DNA of 64,000 bases from positions 1-64,000 of the forward strand of contig JAFGEZ010000032.1 of assembly GCA_016931295.1 (NCBI GenBank), written 5' to 3'. A model generated the notes under the pieces. It saw only the letters and a program-made list of their open reading frames with translations, ran no database searches and was not told the origin of the DNA. Shown here in pieces: positions 1-9,822 of this stretch. Source of the DNA: Candidatus Krumholzibacteriota bacterium (GTDB lineage Bacteria; Krumholzibacteriota; Krumholzibacteriia; Krumholzibacteriales; Krumholzibacteriaceae). How positions within the stretch are numbered: the first letter of the stretch is position 1; the number at the start of each line of letters is the position of its first letter. Both the position numbers and the translations under genes were made by a program.

Positions 1-291
1 CGCCGGATGGGCGGGTACCAGCGGCTCACGCTCGACGTGGGCGGCTACCTCAAGAATCGTCACGAGATCATCCGCCAGAAGGCGATCAAGGCCGCGGAGA
101 AGGCGCGAAGCCAGAACAGGGAGGTCTCGCTCGAGCCGATGAAGGCGGCCGAGCGGCGGATCGTCCACCTCGCCCTCACCGACGAGGACGGCATCACCTC
201 CTACACGGTCGGCAGCGGCGAGATGCGCAAGGTCTGCGTCGCGCCGGAAGACCGGGCCGGCGGGCACGACAACCGGCGGCCCAGGCGATAG
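1..291 (+). CDS. jag: Jag/KhpB RNA-binding protein, C-terminal part
   Basis: The reading frame is open from base 1, so the gene is cut by the window edge and only the last 96 codons are present. They match the R3H domain that ends Jag (SpoIIIJ-associated, KhpB) proteins: an LDVGGY strand, a basic helix, then an EPM.AAERRIVHLAL block with the R-x3-H signature, and a final strand SYTVGSGEMRKVCV. Jag proteins bind RNA and are usually encoded just after the membrane insertase yidC. The position directly before mnmE fits the common order rnpA-yidC-jag-mnmE. The N-terminal Jag and KH domains lie outside the window. The tail after the R3H fold is short and polar. Confidence 0.85.
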   Translation, partial: RRMGGYQRLTLDVGGYLKNRHEIIRQKAIKAAEKARSQNREVSLEPMKAAERRIVHLALTDEDGITSYTVGSGEMRKVCVAPEDRAGGHDNRRPRR

Positions 292-300
292 ACGGACAGG

Positions 301-322
301 GGCCGGCGGCGCGCCGCCGGCC
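301..322. other. Perfect 22-base GC palindrome between jag and mnmE
   Basis: GGCCGGCGGCG is followed directly by its exact reverse complement in the gap between the jag stop and the mnmE start. It could fold into a very stable hairpin in RNA. There is no T-run after it, so it is not a standard intrinsic terminator. It may attenuate read-through or act as a processing site. It may equally be chance in GC-rich DNA. Confidence 0.35.
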
Positions 323-340
323 GCCTTCCACCCACCGGGC

Positions 341-1711
341 ATGCACACGAACACCATCGTCTCCCTGAGCACGCCTCCGGGCGAGTCCGCGATCGCCGTC
401 GTGCGGCTTTCCGGCGGCGAGGCGGCGCGGATCCTCGACGCCATGTCGCCGGGGGCGGCCGCGTGGCCGCCGCGGCGGCTCCGGCGGACGACGCTCGCCG
501 GCGCGGACGGCGCGGCGATCGACGAGGTCGCCGCGGTCGTGATGCAGGCGCCCGACAGCTTCACCGGCGAGGACATGGTCGAGATCTTCTGCCACGGCAG
601 CGTGTTCGTCGCCGGGGAGATCGTTGCCGAGGCGATGCGGCTCGGGGCCGCGGCGGCGGCTCCGGGCGAGTTCACGCGCCGAGCCTTCTCGAACGGCAAG
701 ATCGATCTCGTCCAGGCCGAGGCGGTCGCCGATCTCATCGCCGCCGAGACGCGTCTCGCGAGGGACGTCGCCCTCGGCATGCTGCGCGGCGGGCTCTCGC
801 GGCGGCTCGAGGCGATCGAGGACCGGCTGCGGACGCAGCTCGCCCTCGTCGAGGCCTCCATCGATTTCGTCGAGGAGGAGGAGGTCGGCCCGGTCGATCG
901 GGAGGCGCTCGGGGACGCGGCCGCGGCGGCGCGGGGCGAGCTCGGGGAACTCGCCGCCTCGGCGCGGGCCGGTGGACGGCTCCGCGGGGGAATCCGTGTC
1001 ACGATCACCGGCCCGCGGAACGCGGGGAAGAGCAGCATCTACAACGCGCTCCTCGGCGAGGAGCGCGCGATCGTCTCCGCCCTGCCGGGAACGACGCGGG
1101 ATCTTCTGCGCGAGCGGATCCACATCGGGGGATTCGCGTACCATCTCGAGGACACGGCGGGGCTCGCCGATACGGCGTGCGAGATCGAGGAGCGGGGAAT
1201 GGCCATCGGACGGGAGGCCGCCGCACGCGCCGATATCGTCCTCTTCGTCGTCGACGGGCACGAGGGGTGGACGGCGGCGGCGGCCGGGGAGCGGGAGCGG
1301 TTGGGGGAAGCGCCGGTCGTCCGCGTCTTCAACAAGGCCGACCTGGGGCTCCGCGACGACGTGCGCGCCCTCGCCGGGGAGGCCGGGGAAGGCGCCACGA
1401 TCGTCGTCTCGGCGAAGACGGGGGAGGGGCTCGATTGTCTCAGGGCGCTTCTCCACGACCTGGCCGCCGGGGGGCGGGCGGGGTGGCTCGCGCGGGAACG
1501 CATCGCCGTGAATGCCCGGCAGGGGGAGGCCCTCTCGGCCGCGGCGGCGGCGCTCGGGCGCCTCGGAGAGGCGGTTTGCGACAAGCGACCGGCGGAGATC
1601 CTCTCCATCGAGTTGCGCGAGGCGATCGAGTCGATCGGCCGGGTGACCGGCCGCGAGGTCGCCGGCCGCATCCTCGACGAGATCTTCAGTCGCTTCTGCA
1701 TTGGCAAGTAA
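341..1711 (+). CDS. mnmE: tRNA modification GTPase MnmE
   Basis: 456 residues, the normal length for MnmE (TrmE/ThdF). With MnmG it makes the 5-carboxymethylaminomethyl group on U34 of certain tRNAs in the cytoplasm. The N-terminal folate-binding domain starts TIVSLSTPPGESAIAVVRLSG. The inserted G domain has the P-loop GPRNAGKS at residues 224-231 and DTAG near 271. The protein ends in FCIGK, which carries the catalytic cysteine typical of the family. ATG at 341 gives the family N-terminus, although no strong ribosome site precedes it. The partner mnmG follows after 78 bases, and rsmG follows that. Confidence 0.98.
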   Translation: MHTNTIVSLSTPPGESAIAVVRLSGGEAARILDAMSPGAAAWPPRRLRRTTLAGADGAAIDEVAAVVMQAPDSFTGEDMVEIFCHGSVFVAGEIVAEAMRLGAAAAAPGEFTRRAFSNGKIDLVQAEAVADLIAAETRLARDVALGMLRGGLSRRLEAIEDRLRTQLALVEASIDFVEEEEVGPVDREALGDAAAAARGELGELAASARAGGRLRGGIRVTITGPRNAGKSSIYNALLGEERAIVSALPGTTRDLLRERIHIGGFAYHLEDTAGLADTACEIEERGMAIGREAAARADIVLFVVDGHEGWTAAAAGERERLGEAPVVRVFNKADLGLRDDVRALAGEAGEGATIVVSAKTGEGLDCLRALLHDLAAGGRAGWLARERIAVNARQGEALSAAAAALGRLGEAVCDKRPAEILSIELREAIESIGRVTGREVAGRILDEIFSRFCIGK

Positions 1712-1750
1712 AAGAATATAATTAGTTATGAACATATCAATAATGATTCC
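1701..1750 (+). promoter_or_regulatory. AT-rich spacer before mnmG with a perfect TATAAT
   Basis: This stretch is strikingly AT-rich against very GC-rich surroundings. It holds a perfect TATAAT at 1717-1722, but the hexamer 17 bases upstream (TTCTGC) is a poor -35. It also contains TTATGAACA at 1726-1734, two mismatches from the DnaA box TTATCCACA. A promoter for mnmG is the simplest reading. No cluster of DnaA boxes was seen. Confidence 0.35.
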
Positions 1751-1789
1751 CGAACGAAACGCCCCCCGTGGCCGAACCGAGGCGGCACG

Positions 1790-3645
<1,856 letters not shown>

Positions 3646-3649
<4 letters not shown>

Positions 3650-4311
3650 CCGGCGAGGGCCTCGCCGCGGCGGCGATACGGCGGATTTCGGCGGCCGGCG
3701 TGACGGTAAACGACCCATCCCGCGAATATCTCGGCCGCTATGTCGACGAGCTCGCCAGGTGGGGCTCGCGGCTCCACCTCGTCGGGCGCGGGCGACTCGA
3801 CGAGAACATCGTCCTTCTCCTCGTCGATTCCTGGCTGCTCGCCGATTTCGCCGCGAGTCGGGGGGCGTTCGATAACGAACGGCCCTGCCGGGTCGCCGAC
3901 GTCGGCGCCGGATCGGGATTTCCGGGCGTCGTCCTCAAGATCGCACGACCCGATCTCGACGTGGTCCTCTTCGAGCGGAAAGACAAGCTGCTGCGTTTTC
4001 TCGAGCGCGTCGTCGCCATTCTCGGCATGCCGGGACTCGCCGCGGAGGGGAGCGATCCCGTCCGCAAGCCGCCCGCCCGCCCCTTCGACGTCGTCGCGAC
4101 GCGGGCGGCGGGGCGCCTGCCCCTGGCGCTGCCCCTCGCGGCGACGCTTCTGCGCGGGGGCGGAACCTACATCACGATCAAGGGAGACGGGTGGCGCGAG
4201 GAACTCGACGAAAAGCCGGCCGGCGACATGGCCTTCGTCGCCGAGGCCCCCCTTCCCGCCAACCGAGGCCTCATGGTCATGTTCCGGAAGCGGAACGCCG
4301 ACGCCGGCTGA
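3646..4311 (+). CDS. rsmG: 16S rRNA (guanine-527-N7) methyltransferase RsmG
   Basis: 221 residues. RsmG (GidB) methylates G527 of 16S rRNA with S-adenosylmethionine. The SAM-binding motif VADVGAGSGFPG is at about residues 83-94, followed by the FERKDKLLRFLE block that matches the family's acidic loop. The frame is open further upstream, but the ATG at 3646 overlaps the mnmG stop (ATGA) and gives the normal length. The gene closes the mnmE-mnmG-rsmG run. A 441-base spacer with two parS sites follows, rather than parA directly. Confidence 0.96.
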
Positions 4312-4326
4312 CATTCCCGGAGACCG

Positions 4327-4342
4327 CGTTTCACGTGAAACG
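4327..4342. promoter_or_regulatory. parS centromere site 1
   Basis: CGTTTCACGTGAAACG is a perfect 16-base palindrome that matches the widely conserved ParB-binding site TGTTTCACGTGAAACA in its inner 14 bases. It lies 16 bases after the rsmG stop and about 1.65 kb before parA, where parS sites usually sit. ParB is expected to load here as a CTP-dependent clamp and spread. Confidence 0.93.
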
Positions 4343-4582
4343 AACGAGGCGACCGCGGCGGTCGCCCGAAGCGCCTCGCGGCGGCCGGGGGCATCGTTTT
4401 GCCCGGAACAGACAAAACAAGGGTTAGAGCCGCCTGCCGGCGGCCGTTTGTTCGCGTGGCGCCCCGGGGCGCAGGCCGAGACGGCAAAAAACCCCGCGCC
4501 TGCAACCGGCATCGGTTTCGCGCGATACGTTCCCGGGGGGGGCGGGTTCTTTATCTGACGTTCCTCGCCGGCGCGAAGCCCC

Positions 4583-4598
4583 TGTTTCACGTGAAACG
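4583..4598. promoter_or_regulatory. parS centromere site 2
   Basis: TGTTTCACGTGAAACG matches the parS consensus at 15 of 16 positions. It lies 256 bases from the first site in the same intergenic region. Two sites this close suggest the main ParB loading zone of the chromosome. Confidence 0.93.
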
Positions 4599-4685
4599 GG
4601 GGGGGGCGGGCGTTCGGCAGGTTCCGCGGATCAGGCGAGGTGGCGCCGGGTTGGCGCGAAAATCCGTTGGACGCCTGTTTTGGCG

Positions 4686-4714
4686 TTGCATTCACGCCGG
4701 GCGGCTCCTATACT
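4686..4714 (+). promoter_or_regulatory. Promoter for the beta-helix lipoprotein gene
   Basis: TTGCAT, a 17-base spacer, then TATACT. This is a good housekeeping-type promoter 39 bases before the ATG at 4753. It may also feed parA and parB downstream. Confidence 0.65.
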
Positions 4715-4752
4715 ACCCGTGATTCCCCACCGCAGCCTCACGGGAGGAGCAC

Positions 4753-5991
4753 ATGTCGCGCAACGCGAAGAGTATCATTGCCTTGTTCGTTTTTTCAACG
4801 GCGATTGCAGCCCTGTGGGGGTGCGAGAGCGAGACGACGTTCTCGAACAATCCCCCCGCCGGCCTCACGATCGAGATCACGAAATGCACGATCGCGCCGG
4901 GAGGAACGGTGACGCTCGTCGGGGCGGCCGAGGATATCGACGCGGACGAGATCTCCTTGCGCTGGACGGCGGAGGCCGGCGTCTTCGATCCGCCGGACGG
5001 GCGAGGCGCGAGCGTCGACTGGACGGCCCCCGCCGTGCCCGGCGTCTATACCGTCACCTTGCGCGCGAGCGACGGCATCGACGAATCCTCGCTCTCGACG
5101 GAGATCGACGTCGCCGCGCTCTTTCCCGACAAGCCGACGGGCGTCGTCACGGTGAGCGACGAGGGGCGGACCTACATCATCACCGATCTCTTCCCGATCG
5201 AGATCGGCCAGGCGACGACGCTCATCATCGAGGCGGGCGTGAAGATCGTCGTCGAAAGCGAGACGGGAGGGCTCGACGTCCGGGGAACGCTCCGCGTGAA
5301 CGGGACCGACGACGATCCCGTGTCGATCGGCCCGAGCGGGTGCCCGGGAGACGACGAGACCTGGGGCGGCGTGTATTTCGTCGGCGCCGAGGCCAGGGGC
5401 GAGATCGCCCACATGAACGTCTACAACTCCCAGTACGGCGTCACCGCGAGCGACTTCGCCGAGCTCGCCATGGACAGCTCGAGCGTTTTCGGCACGGACG
5501 GCAACGGGATCTCCGTGTCCGACCAGGCGTCGGCCGAACTGCACGGCGTCACGGTCTGGGACAACGGGAAGGGAGTCGTCGCGATCAACGCCGATGTCCT
5601 CCTCGATGCCTGCTCGATCAGGTACAGCGGGGGCCCCGGCGTGTCTTTGAGCGGGGCGAGCGTCGTCACGATAACGAATTGTCTCATCGCGAGCAACGAC
5701 GGCAACGGCATCGAGCTGGTGAGCGACGCCGCGCCCGTCGTGCACGGCTGCACCTTCTTCTTCAACGGGCCGGCGGGGGGCACGGGCTACGACATCCGGC
5801 TGCTCCGTCCCTACGGCGAGGTTGCGGCGATCGACGCGGAAAACAACTACTGGGCGGCGACCGATTCGGTGACGATCGCCGACCGGATCTTCGACAACCT
5901 CGACGACGGCGCCATCGGCGCACGCGTCGATTTCATTCCCTGGCTCGACCAGGAGCCGCTCGCCGCCACGGCCGAGCGGCGCGGCAGGTGA
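4753..5991 (+). CDS. Lipoprotein with Ig-like domain and right-handed beta-helix
   Basis: 412 residues, no named family recognised. The N-terminus has a lipoprotein-type signal ending ALWGC at Cys24, though Trp at -2 is unusual for a lipobox. Residues about 35-125 look like one Ig/PKD-like beta domain ([18 protein letters not shown], then [13 protein letters not shown]). Residues about 150-400 form repeated short strands with the NNYW signature near the end, typical of right-handed parallel beta-helix proteins. It probably sits on an outer surface or in the periplasm. The gene lies between the parS sites and parA and ends 2 bases before the parA ATG, so it appears co-transcribed with parAB. 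That is an odd place for such a protein. Confidence 0.75.
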   Translation: MSRNAKSIIALFVFSTAIAALWGCESETTFSNNPPAGLTIEITKCTIAPGGTVTLVGAAEDIDADEISLRWTAEAGVFDPPDGRGASVDWTAPAVPGVYTVTLRASDGIDESSLSTEIDVAALFPDKPTGVVTVSDEGRTYIITDLFPIEIGQATTLIIEAGVKIVVESETGGLDVRGTLRVNGTDDDPVSIGPSGCPGDDETWGGVYFVGAEARGEIAHMNVYNSQYGVTASDFAELAMDSSSVFGTDGNGISVSDQASAELHGVTVWDNGKGVVAINADVLLDACSIRYSGGPGVSLSGASVVTITNCLIASNDGNGIELVSDAAPVVHGCTFFFNGPAGGTGYDIRLLRPYGEVAAIDAENNYWAATDSVTIADRIFDNLDDGAIGARVDFIPWLDQEPLAATAERRGR

Positions 5992-5993
5992 CG

Positions 5994-6785
5994 ATGGGCA
6001 AGATCACGGCCGTCGCCAACCAGAAGGGCGGCGTCGGCAAGACCACGACGGCGGTGAACCTCAGCGCGAGCCTCGGCGCCGCCGAGCAGAAGGTGCTGCT
6101 CGTCGACGCCGATCCCCAGGCGAACGCGAGCAGCGGGTTCGGCATCCGCGCAGGCGAGGATGAGCCGACGGTGTACGAGGTTTTGATCGGCGAGGCGACC
6201 GCCGAGGAGGCGATCCGCCCGGGCGATCTGGTCGACGTGATCCCCTCGCACCCGCGCCTCATCGGGGCGGAGATCGAGCTCGTCTCGCAGATCGCGCGGG
6301 AGCGCAAGCTCAAGGGCGCCCTGCACGAGATCGTCGGCCGCTACGACTACGTCATCATCGATTGCCCGCCGTCGCTGGGGCTTCTCACGCTCAACACCCT
6401 CACCGCCGCGGACTCGATCCTCATCCCGATCCAGTGCGAGTACTACGCGCTCGAGGGGCTGAGCCAGCTCCTCAACACGATCCGGATGGTCCAGAAGCAC
6501 CTCAATCCCGACCTGCGGATCGAGGGCGTGCTCCTCACGATGTTCGACAAGCGCCTCAAGCTCTCGAGCCAGGTGGCCGACGAGGCGATCTCCTACTTCG
6601 GCGAGAAGGTCTACGAGACGATCATCCCGCGCAACGTCCGGCTGAGCGAGTGTCCGAGCTTCGGGAAGCCGGTGCTCCTCTACGACGTGCAGAGCGCCGG
6701 GTCGCGGAGCTATCTTCGCTTGGCACAAGAGTTTATAGAAAAACAGGCCGGGGCCGGCGCCCGCTCGGCCGCGGGAGGTGCGTAG
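5994..6785 (+). CDS. parA: Chromosome partitioning ATPase ParA
   Basis: 263 residues, a Soj-type small ParA. The deviant Walker A motif KGGVGKTT is at residues 11-18, DADPQAN near 40, and Walker [11 protein letters not shown] near 119. It binds DNA non-specifically as an ATP dimer and moves ParB-parS complexes. The frame is open far upstream, but the ATG at 5994 begins with the classical [13 protein letters not shown] and follows the lipoprotein stop after 2 bases. parB follows with a 1-base gap. Co-occurrence with parB and two parS sites makes the assignment firm. Confidence 0.98.
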   Translation: MGKITAVANQKGGVGKTTTAVNLSASLGAAEQKVLLVDADPQANASSGFGIRAGEDEPTVYEVLIGEATAEEAIRPGDLVDVIPSHPRLIGAEIELVSQIARERKLKGALHEIVGRYDYVIIDCPPSLGLLTLNTLTAADSILIPIQCEYYALEGLSQLLNTIRMVQKHLNPDLRIEGVLLTMFDKRLKLSSQVADEAISYFGEKVYETIIPRNVRLSECPSFGKPVLLYDVQSAGSRSYLRLAQEFIEKQAGAGARSAAGGA

Positions 6786-6786
6786 G

Positions 6787-7638
6787 ATGCGCAAGCGGGT
6801 CCTCGGCCGGGGTCTCGACGCGCTCATCTCCCCCGACATGCGGGAGAGCGTGTCGGAGACGGAGCGGATCATCGAGATCGAGATCGACCGGATCGATCCG
6901 AATCCCCACCAGCCCCGGAACGCCTTCGACGACGGGCACCTCCGCGAACTGGCCGATTCGATCGGCCGTTTCGGCGTCCTGCAGCCCGTCGTGGTCCGCC
7001 GCAGCGGAGACCGGTACCAGCTCGTCGTCGGCGAACGGCGGTTCCGCGCCTCGCGCCTGGCGGGCAAGACGACGATCCCCGCGATCGTCCGGCGGATCGA
7101 GGACGACGATTCCCTGAAGCTCGCCCTGCTCGAGAACCTCCAGCGCGAGGACCTCAACCCGATCGAGGAAGCGCGCGGCTACCAGGCGCTCCAGGACGAG
7201 CACGGCCTGACGGCGAGAGAGATCGCCGACATCCTCGGCAAGGACCGCAGCACGGTCTCCAACACGCTCCGCCTGCTCAAGCTGCCCGACGAGGTCGTCG
7301 GGATGCTCGCCGACGGAAAACTCACCGCGGGCCACGCGCGCGCCATCCTCGCCGTCGAGGGGGCCGAGCGGCAGATCGAGCTCGCGCGCCGCGTCGTCGA
7401 GGAGGGGATCACCGTCCGGGAGGTCGAGCGGGAGCGGCCGCGAAAGACCCGCCGAGGCCGGAAGCGCGCGCCGATCGATCCGCAGCTGCGCGCCGTCGAG
7501 GAACGGCTCGAGATGCGCCTCGGCACGCGCGTGCGCGTGACGCCGCGCCGCCGCGGGGGGATCGTCTCCATCGAGTACTACTCCGACGAAGAGCTCGAAC
7601 GCCTCCTCGAGGCGATGGGGGTCGACACGACGTTCTAG
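6787..7638 (+). CDS. parB: Chromosome partitioning protein ParB
   Basis: 283 residues. The N-terminal CTPase domain has GERRFRAS at residues 82-89 and ENLQRED at 116-122, the motifs that bind CTP. A helix-turn-helix at about 140-165 (LTAREIADILGKDRSTVSNTL) reads parS. The C-terminal part is the dimer domain. A GTG at 6778 is also in frame, but it lies inside the ribosome site GGAGGTG at 6774-6780, so the ATG at 6787 is the better start. The parS targets lie 2.2-2.5 kb upstream. Confidence 0.98.
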   Translation: MRKRVLGRGLDALISPDMRESVSETERIIEIEIDRIDPNPHQPRNAFDDGHLRELADSIGRFGVLQPVVVRRSGDRYQLVVGERRFRASRLAGKTTIPAIVRRIEDDDSLKLALLENLQREDLNPIEEARGYQALQDEHGLTAREIADILGKDRSTVSNTLRLLKLPDEVVGMLADGKLTAGHARAILAVEGAERQIELARRVVEEGITVREVERERPRKTRRGRKRAPIDPQLRAVEERLEMRLGTRVRVTPRRRGGIVSIEYYSDEELERLLEAMGVDTTF

Positions 7639-7656
7639 TCGCGATCTCCCGTAACG

Positions 7657-8439
7657 ATGAAGAAAGAAACCTTCTCCATCATCGTCGTCCCGCACGACCT
7701 CAAGAAGACGCGGACCTACCGCGTCCCGTACCCGCTCTTCTACCTGCTCGTCGTCGTGCTCGGCGCGGGGCTCGTCGCGATGGTCGTCTTCATGGCGACC
7801 TACGGCAGGCTCCTCGTGAAGGCGCAGGAGACGGTGATGCTGGAGCGGCAGGTGGCCGAGCTCACCAGGCGGAACGAGCAGATCGGGGATCTCACCAGGA
7901 AGCTCTTGCGCCTGCATGCGATGGACCTGCAGGTCCGGCGGATGCTCGGGCTCGAGATCAGCCCAGAGGACAGCGTCGCGATCCGCGTCGCCGACGAGGC
8001 GGGGGCGGAGGACGGGTCCGCCGTCACCCCGAGCGAGGAGGAGACGATCCTCCGGGCGCTGCCCTCCTCCTGGCCGGTGAAGGGATACATCACCAGGGGA
8101 TTCAGCGTCACCGGCGGCGAGGAGGACCAGGCGTACCACGCCGGGATCGACATCGGCGTGCCGCGGGGAACGCCGGTGCGGGCGGCGGCCCCGGGCACGG
8201 TCGTCGAGGCGGGCTGGGACGACATCTGGGGGTATTACGTCCTGCTCGATCACGGCGTCGGGATAAAAACACTTTACGGGCACAACGGCAGATTGGTAGT
8301 TATGAAGGGCGAGCGCGTGGGACGCGGGCAGACCGTCGCCTTCTCCGGCGACACGGGCCGGAGCTCGGCCCCGCACCTGCATTTCGCGGTCACGGAGAAC
8401 AACGTTCCCGTCGATCCGCTGAAATACCTGATCAAGTAA
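7657..8439 (+). CDS. Membrane-anchored M23 (LytM) peptidoglycan endopeptidase
   Basis: 260 residues. A short cytoplasmic N-terminus, one membrane helix at about residues 26-47 and a coiled coil (about 52-97) precede an M23 domain. The zinc ligands are intact: His161 and Asp165 in HAGID, His209 in YGHN, and His242 in HLHF. The enzyme should cleave peptide crosslinks in the periplasm. It sits 18 bases after parB and 13 before a bactofilin gene. Pairs of an M23 endopeptidase and a bactofilin are known cell-shape modules in other bacteria (LmdC-type), so a role in localised wall remodelling is likely. Confidence 0.92.
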   Translation: MKKETFSIIVVPHDLKKTRTYRVPYPLFYLLVVVLGAGLVAMVVFMATYGRLLVKAQETVMLERQVAELTRRNEQIGDLTRKLLRLHAMDLQVRRMLGLEISPEDSVAIRVADEAGAEDGSAVTPSEEETILRALPSSWPVKGYITRGFSVTGGEEDQAYHAGIDIGVPRGTPVRAAAPGTVVEAGWDDIWGYYVLLDHGVGIKTLYGHNGRLVVMKGERVGRGQTVAFSGDTGRSSAPHLHFAVTENNVPVDPLKYLIK

Positions 8440-8452
8440 GGAAGGAAGCCGG

Positions 8453-8908
8453 ATGGCGAGAGGCAAGAAGGAGGAAGCGATGTTCGGCAAGGAAGGCGAG
8501 GGCATGGTCGCGGAGGGCAAGATGAACTCGATAATCGGGCAGGGATGCAAGATCAACGGAACGATCGACGTCAAGGACGGCACGCTGCGGATCGACGGCG
8601 AGTTCGAGGGCACGGTCAACTGCCCCGGCACGCTCATCGTCGGGAAGGGCGGCAAGGTCAAGGCGGACGTCACCGTGCGCAACGCCATGGTCGGCGGCAC
8701 GGTCATCGGGAACATCGACGCGAAGGAGAAGATCGAGCTGCAGGCCGGCTCGCATCTCGAGGGCGACATCAAGACGACGCGTCTCGTCATCGACGAGGGC
8801 GTCTTCTTCGAGGGGAACTGCAAGATGAGCCCCGACAGCGCCACGCGGCCGGGAGCGCTCCCGCCGATGGGCGAGAAGAAGAATCCCCAGCCGGCCGGGG
8901 CAAAGTAG
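8453..8908 (+). CDS. bacA: Bactofilin cytoskeletal protein
   Basis: 151 residues. The core (about residues 25-125) is a run of short repeated strands (TIDVKDGTLRIDGEFEG, then KVKADVTVRNAMVGG) that forms the bactofilin beta-helix (DUF583). The ends are short and polar, with KK and PP residues as usual. Bactofilins polymerise without nucleotide and scaffold wall enzymes or segregation proteins. The gene directly follows the M23 peptidase and is the last of the parA-parB-M23-bactofilin run. A strong hairpin after it is shared with the convergent hsp20 gene. Confidence 0.95.
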   Translation: MARGKKEEAMFGKEGEGMVAEGKMNSIIGQGCKINGTIDVKDGTLRIDGEFEGTVNCPGTLIVGKGGKVKADVTVRNAMVGGTVIGNIDAKEKIELQAGSHLEGDIKTTRLVIDEGVFFEGNCKMSPDSATRPGALPPMGEKKNPQPAGAK

Positions 8909-8941
8909 CGGCGATCCCGCCGGAAGAAAGAGAAACGAAAA

Positions 8942-8965
8942 ACGGGGCGCCCCGCGGCGCCCCGT
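8942..8965. terminator. Hairpin between convergent bactofilin and hsp20 genes
   Basis: ACGGGGCGCC, a 4-base loop CCGC, and GGCGCCCCGT form a perfect 10-bp stem. It lies 34 bases after the bactofilin stop and 25 before the hsp20 stop. The A-rich run just before it (AAACGAAAAA) gives a T-rich tail on the minus strand, so it works best as the hsp20 terminator. Confidence 0.7.
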
Positions 8966-8989
8966 CGTCGTTCCGTGCCGTTCGACCGG

Positions 8990-9421
8990 CTACTTCACCT
9001 CGACCTTGATCTCCTTGGGCTTCGCCTCTTCCTTCTTCGGGATGCCGATCGTCAGCACGCCGTTCCGGTAGGCGGCGTCGATCTTCGCCGTATCGACGTT
9101 CTCGGGGAGCGTGAAGGTCCGCTCGAACCGTCCCCAGTGACGCTCGCGGATGTGGCACCCGGCCTCGTCCTTCTCCTCCTCGACCTTCTTCTCGCCGCGG
9201 ATCGCCAGCATGCGTTCCTGCACCTCGATGCTGATCTCCTCCTTCTCCATGCCGGGGATCTCGGCCTGGAGCTCGAAGCGGTCCTCGTGCTCGTGGACGT
9301 CCACTCGCGGCGCCCAGGTCCGCTCGCGAGCCAACGGCACGCCGAAGAACCCGTCGAAGAGATCGTCCATGTTGCGATTGAGCGGGTGCAGATAACCGGG
9401 ATTCCATTTTACGAGCCTCAT
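8990..9421 (-). CDS. Small heat-shock protein, Hsp20 family
   Basis: 143 residues. The alpha-crystallin domain covers about residues 42-140, with PRVDVHEHEDRFELQAEIPG at its start and the NGVLTIGIPK strand pair near the end. The C-terminal tail carries the I-x-V type motif (IKVEV) that links sHsp dimers. It is an ATP-independent holdase for unfolding proteins in the cytoplasm. The frame extends upstream to 9490, but the ATG at 9421 follows a strong ribosome site (AGGAGGT) and begins MRLVKWNP, so it is chosen. Transcription probably starts from the sigma-54 promoter at 9497-9513. Confidence 0.95.
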   Translation of the reverse strand: MRLVKWNPGYLHPLNRNMDDLFDGFFGVPLARERTWAPRVDVHEHEDRFELQAEIPGMEKEEISIEVQERMLAIRGEKKVEEEKDEAGCHIRERHWGRFERTFTLPENVDTAKIDAAYRNGVLTIGIPKKEEAKPKEIKVEVK

Positions 9422-9496
9422 GACCGTACCTCCTGTGTTCAGAAACGACTCTCTGTTCTCGTCTGCCCGTTGTTCAGGTCGCACGACCATCTCTAT

Positions 9497-9513
9497 CGCA
9501 CGGGACGTGCCAA
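9497..9513 (-). promoter_or_regulatory. Sigma-54 (-24/-12) promoter of hsp20
   Basis: Read on the minus strand: TTGGCACGTCCCGTGCG. The TGGCACG element and the TGC element are separated so that GG and GC are exactly 10 bases apart, as sigma-54 needs. It lies 76 bases before the hsp20 ATG and predicts a start of transcription near 9485. No gene for a sigma-54 activator is visible in the window. Confidence 0.75.
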
Positions 9514-9620
9514 TCCGCGAGACTGCTCCATAAGCGCTTGATATGGCGAGCGATGCGGCTTTTTTCCACCGCCGTTCACCGACCGCGCACCGCCAAAAAG
9601 CCCTCGTCGATGGCAGGGGT

Positions 9621-9667
9621 GCGCCATGATGGCACAGGCAGGCGGGTGTCGCGTGTCATTATGGCGC
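9621..9667. promoter_or_regulatory. Pair of palindromic sites, possible sigma-54 enhancer
   Basis: GCGCCATGATGGCAC (9621-9635) and GTGTCATTATGGCGC (9653-9667) both fit GYGYCAT-N-ATGGCRC. Their centres are 32 bases apart, about three helical turns. They lie about 110-155 bases upstream of the sigma-54 promoter, where activator sites usually sit. They could instead serve the oppositely directed peptidase promoter. Confidence 0.45.
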
Positions 9668-9793
9668 GTCGTGGCGGCAGGGCGGCGCGCGGCGCCGGGG
9701 GCCTGCTTCTGCCGGATCGCCACGCCCGGCGGCTCGCAGACGGCGGAGCTCGTCCTGCTCCGGCACGGTCGAGCCGCGAGGGATAATTCGGTG

Positions 9794-9822
9794 TGGAACG
9801 CCGGGGCGATTTCCCGTATAAC
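9794..9822 (+). promoter_or_regulatory. Promoter for the S9 peptidase gene
   Basis: TGGAAC, 17 bases, TATAAC. The -10 is strong and the -35 is weak (3 of 6). It lies 65 bases before the ATG at 9887. Confidence 0.45.

Larger units (their letters stand above)
4312..4752. other. Intergenic region carrying parS sites and a promoter
   Basis: No gene is supported in these 441 bases. They contain two parS palindromes (4327-4342 and 4583-4598), a small hairpin GCCGCC-TGCC-GGCGGC at 4429-4444 followed by CGTTTGTT that could end the rsmG transcript weakly, and a good promoter at 4686-4714 for the next gene. No DnaA boxes or tRNA were found here. Confidence 0.7.

Noticed and set aside
9540-9555. A third copy of the ATGGC palindrome near 9540
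   Set aside because: Only the ATGGCG half is present and the spacing to the other half is wrong.
9745-9790. ELVLLRHGRA, like the start of SixA/phosphoglycerate mutase proteins, upstream of the S9 peptidase gene
   Set aside because: The match is only about 10 residues, the frame runs straight into the peptidase without the rest of a phosphatase, and there is no ribosome site for it.
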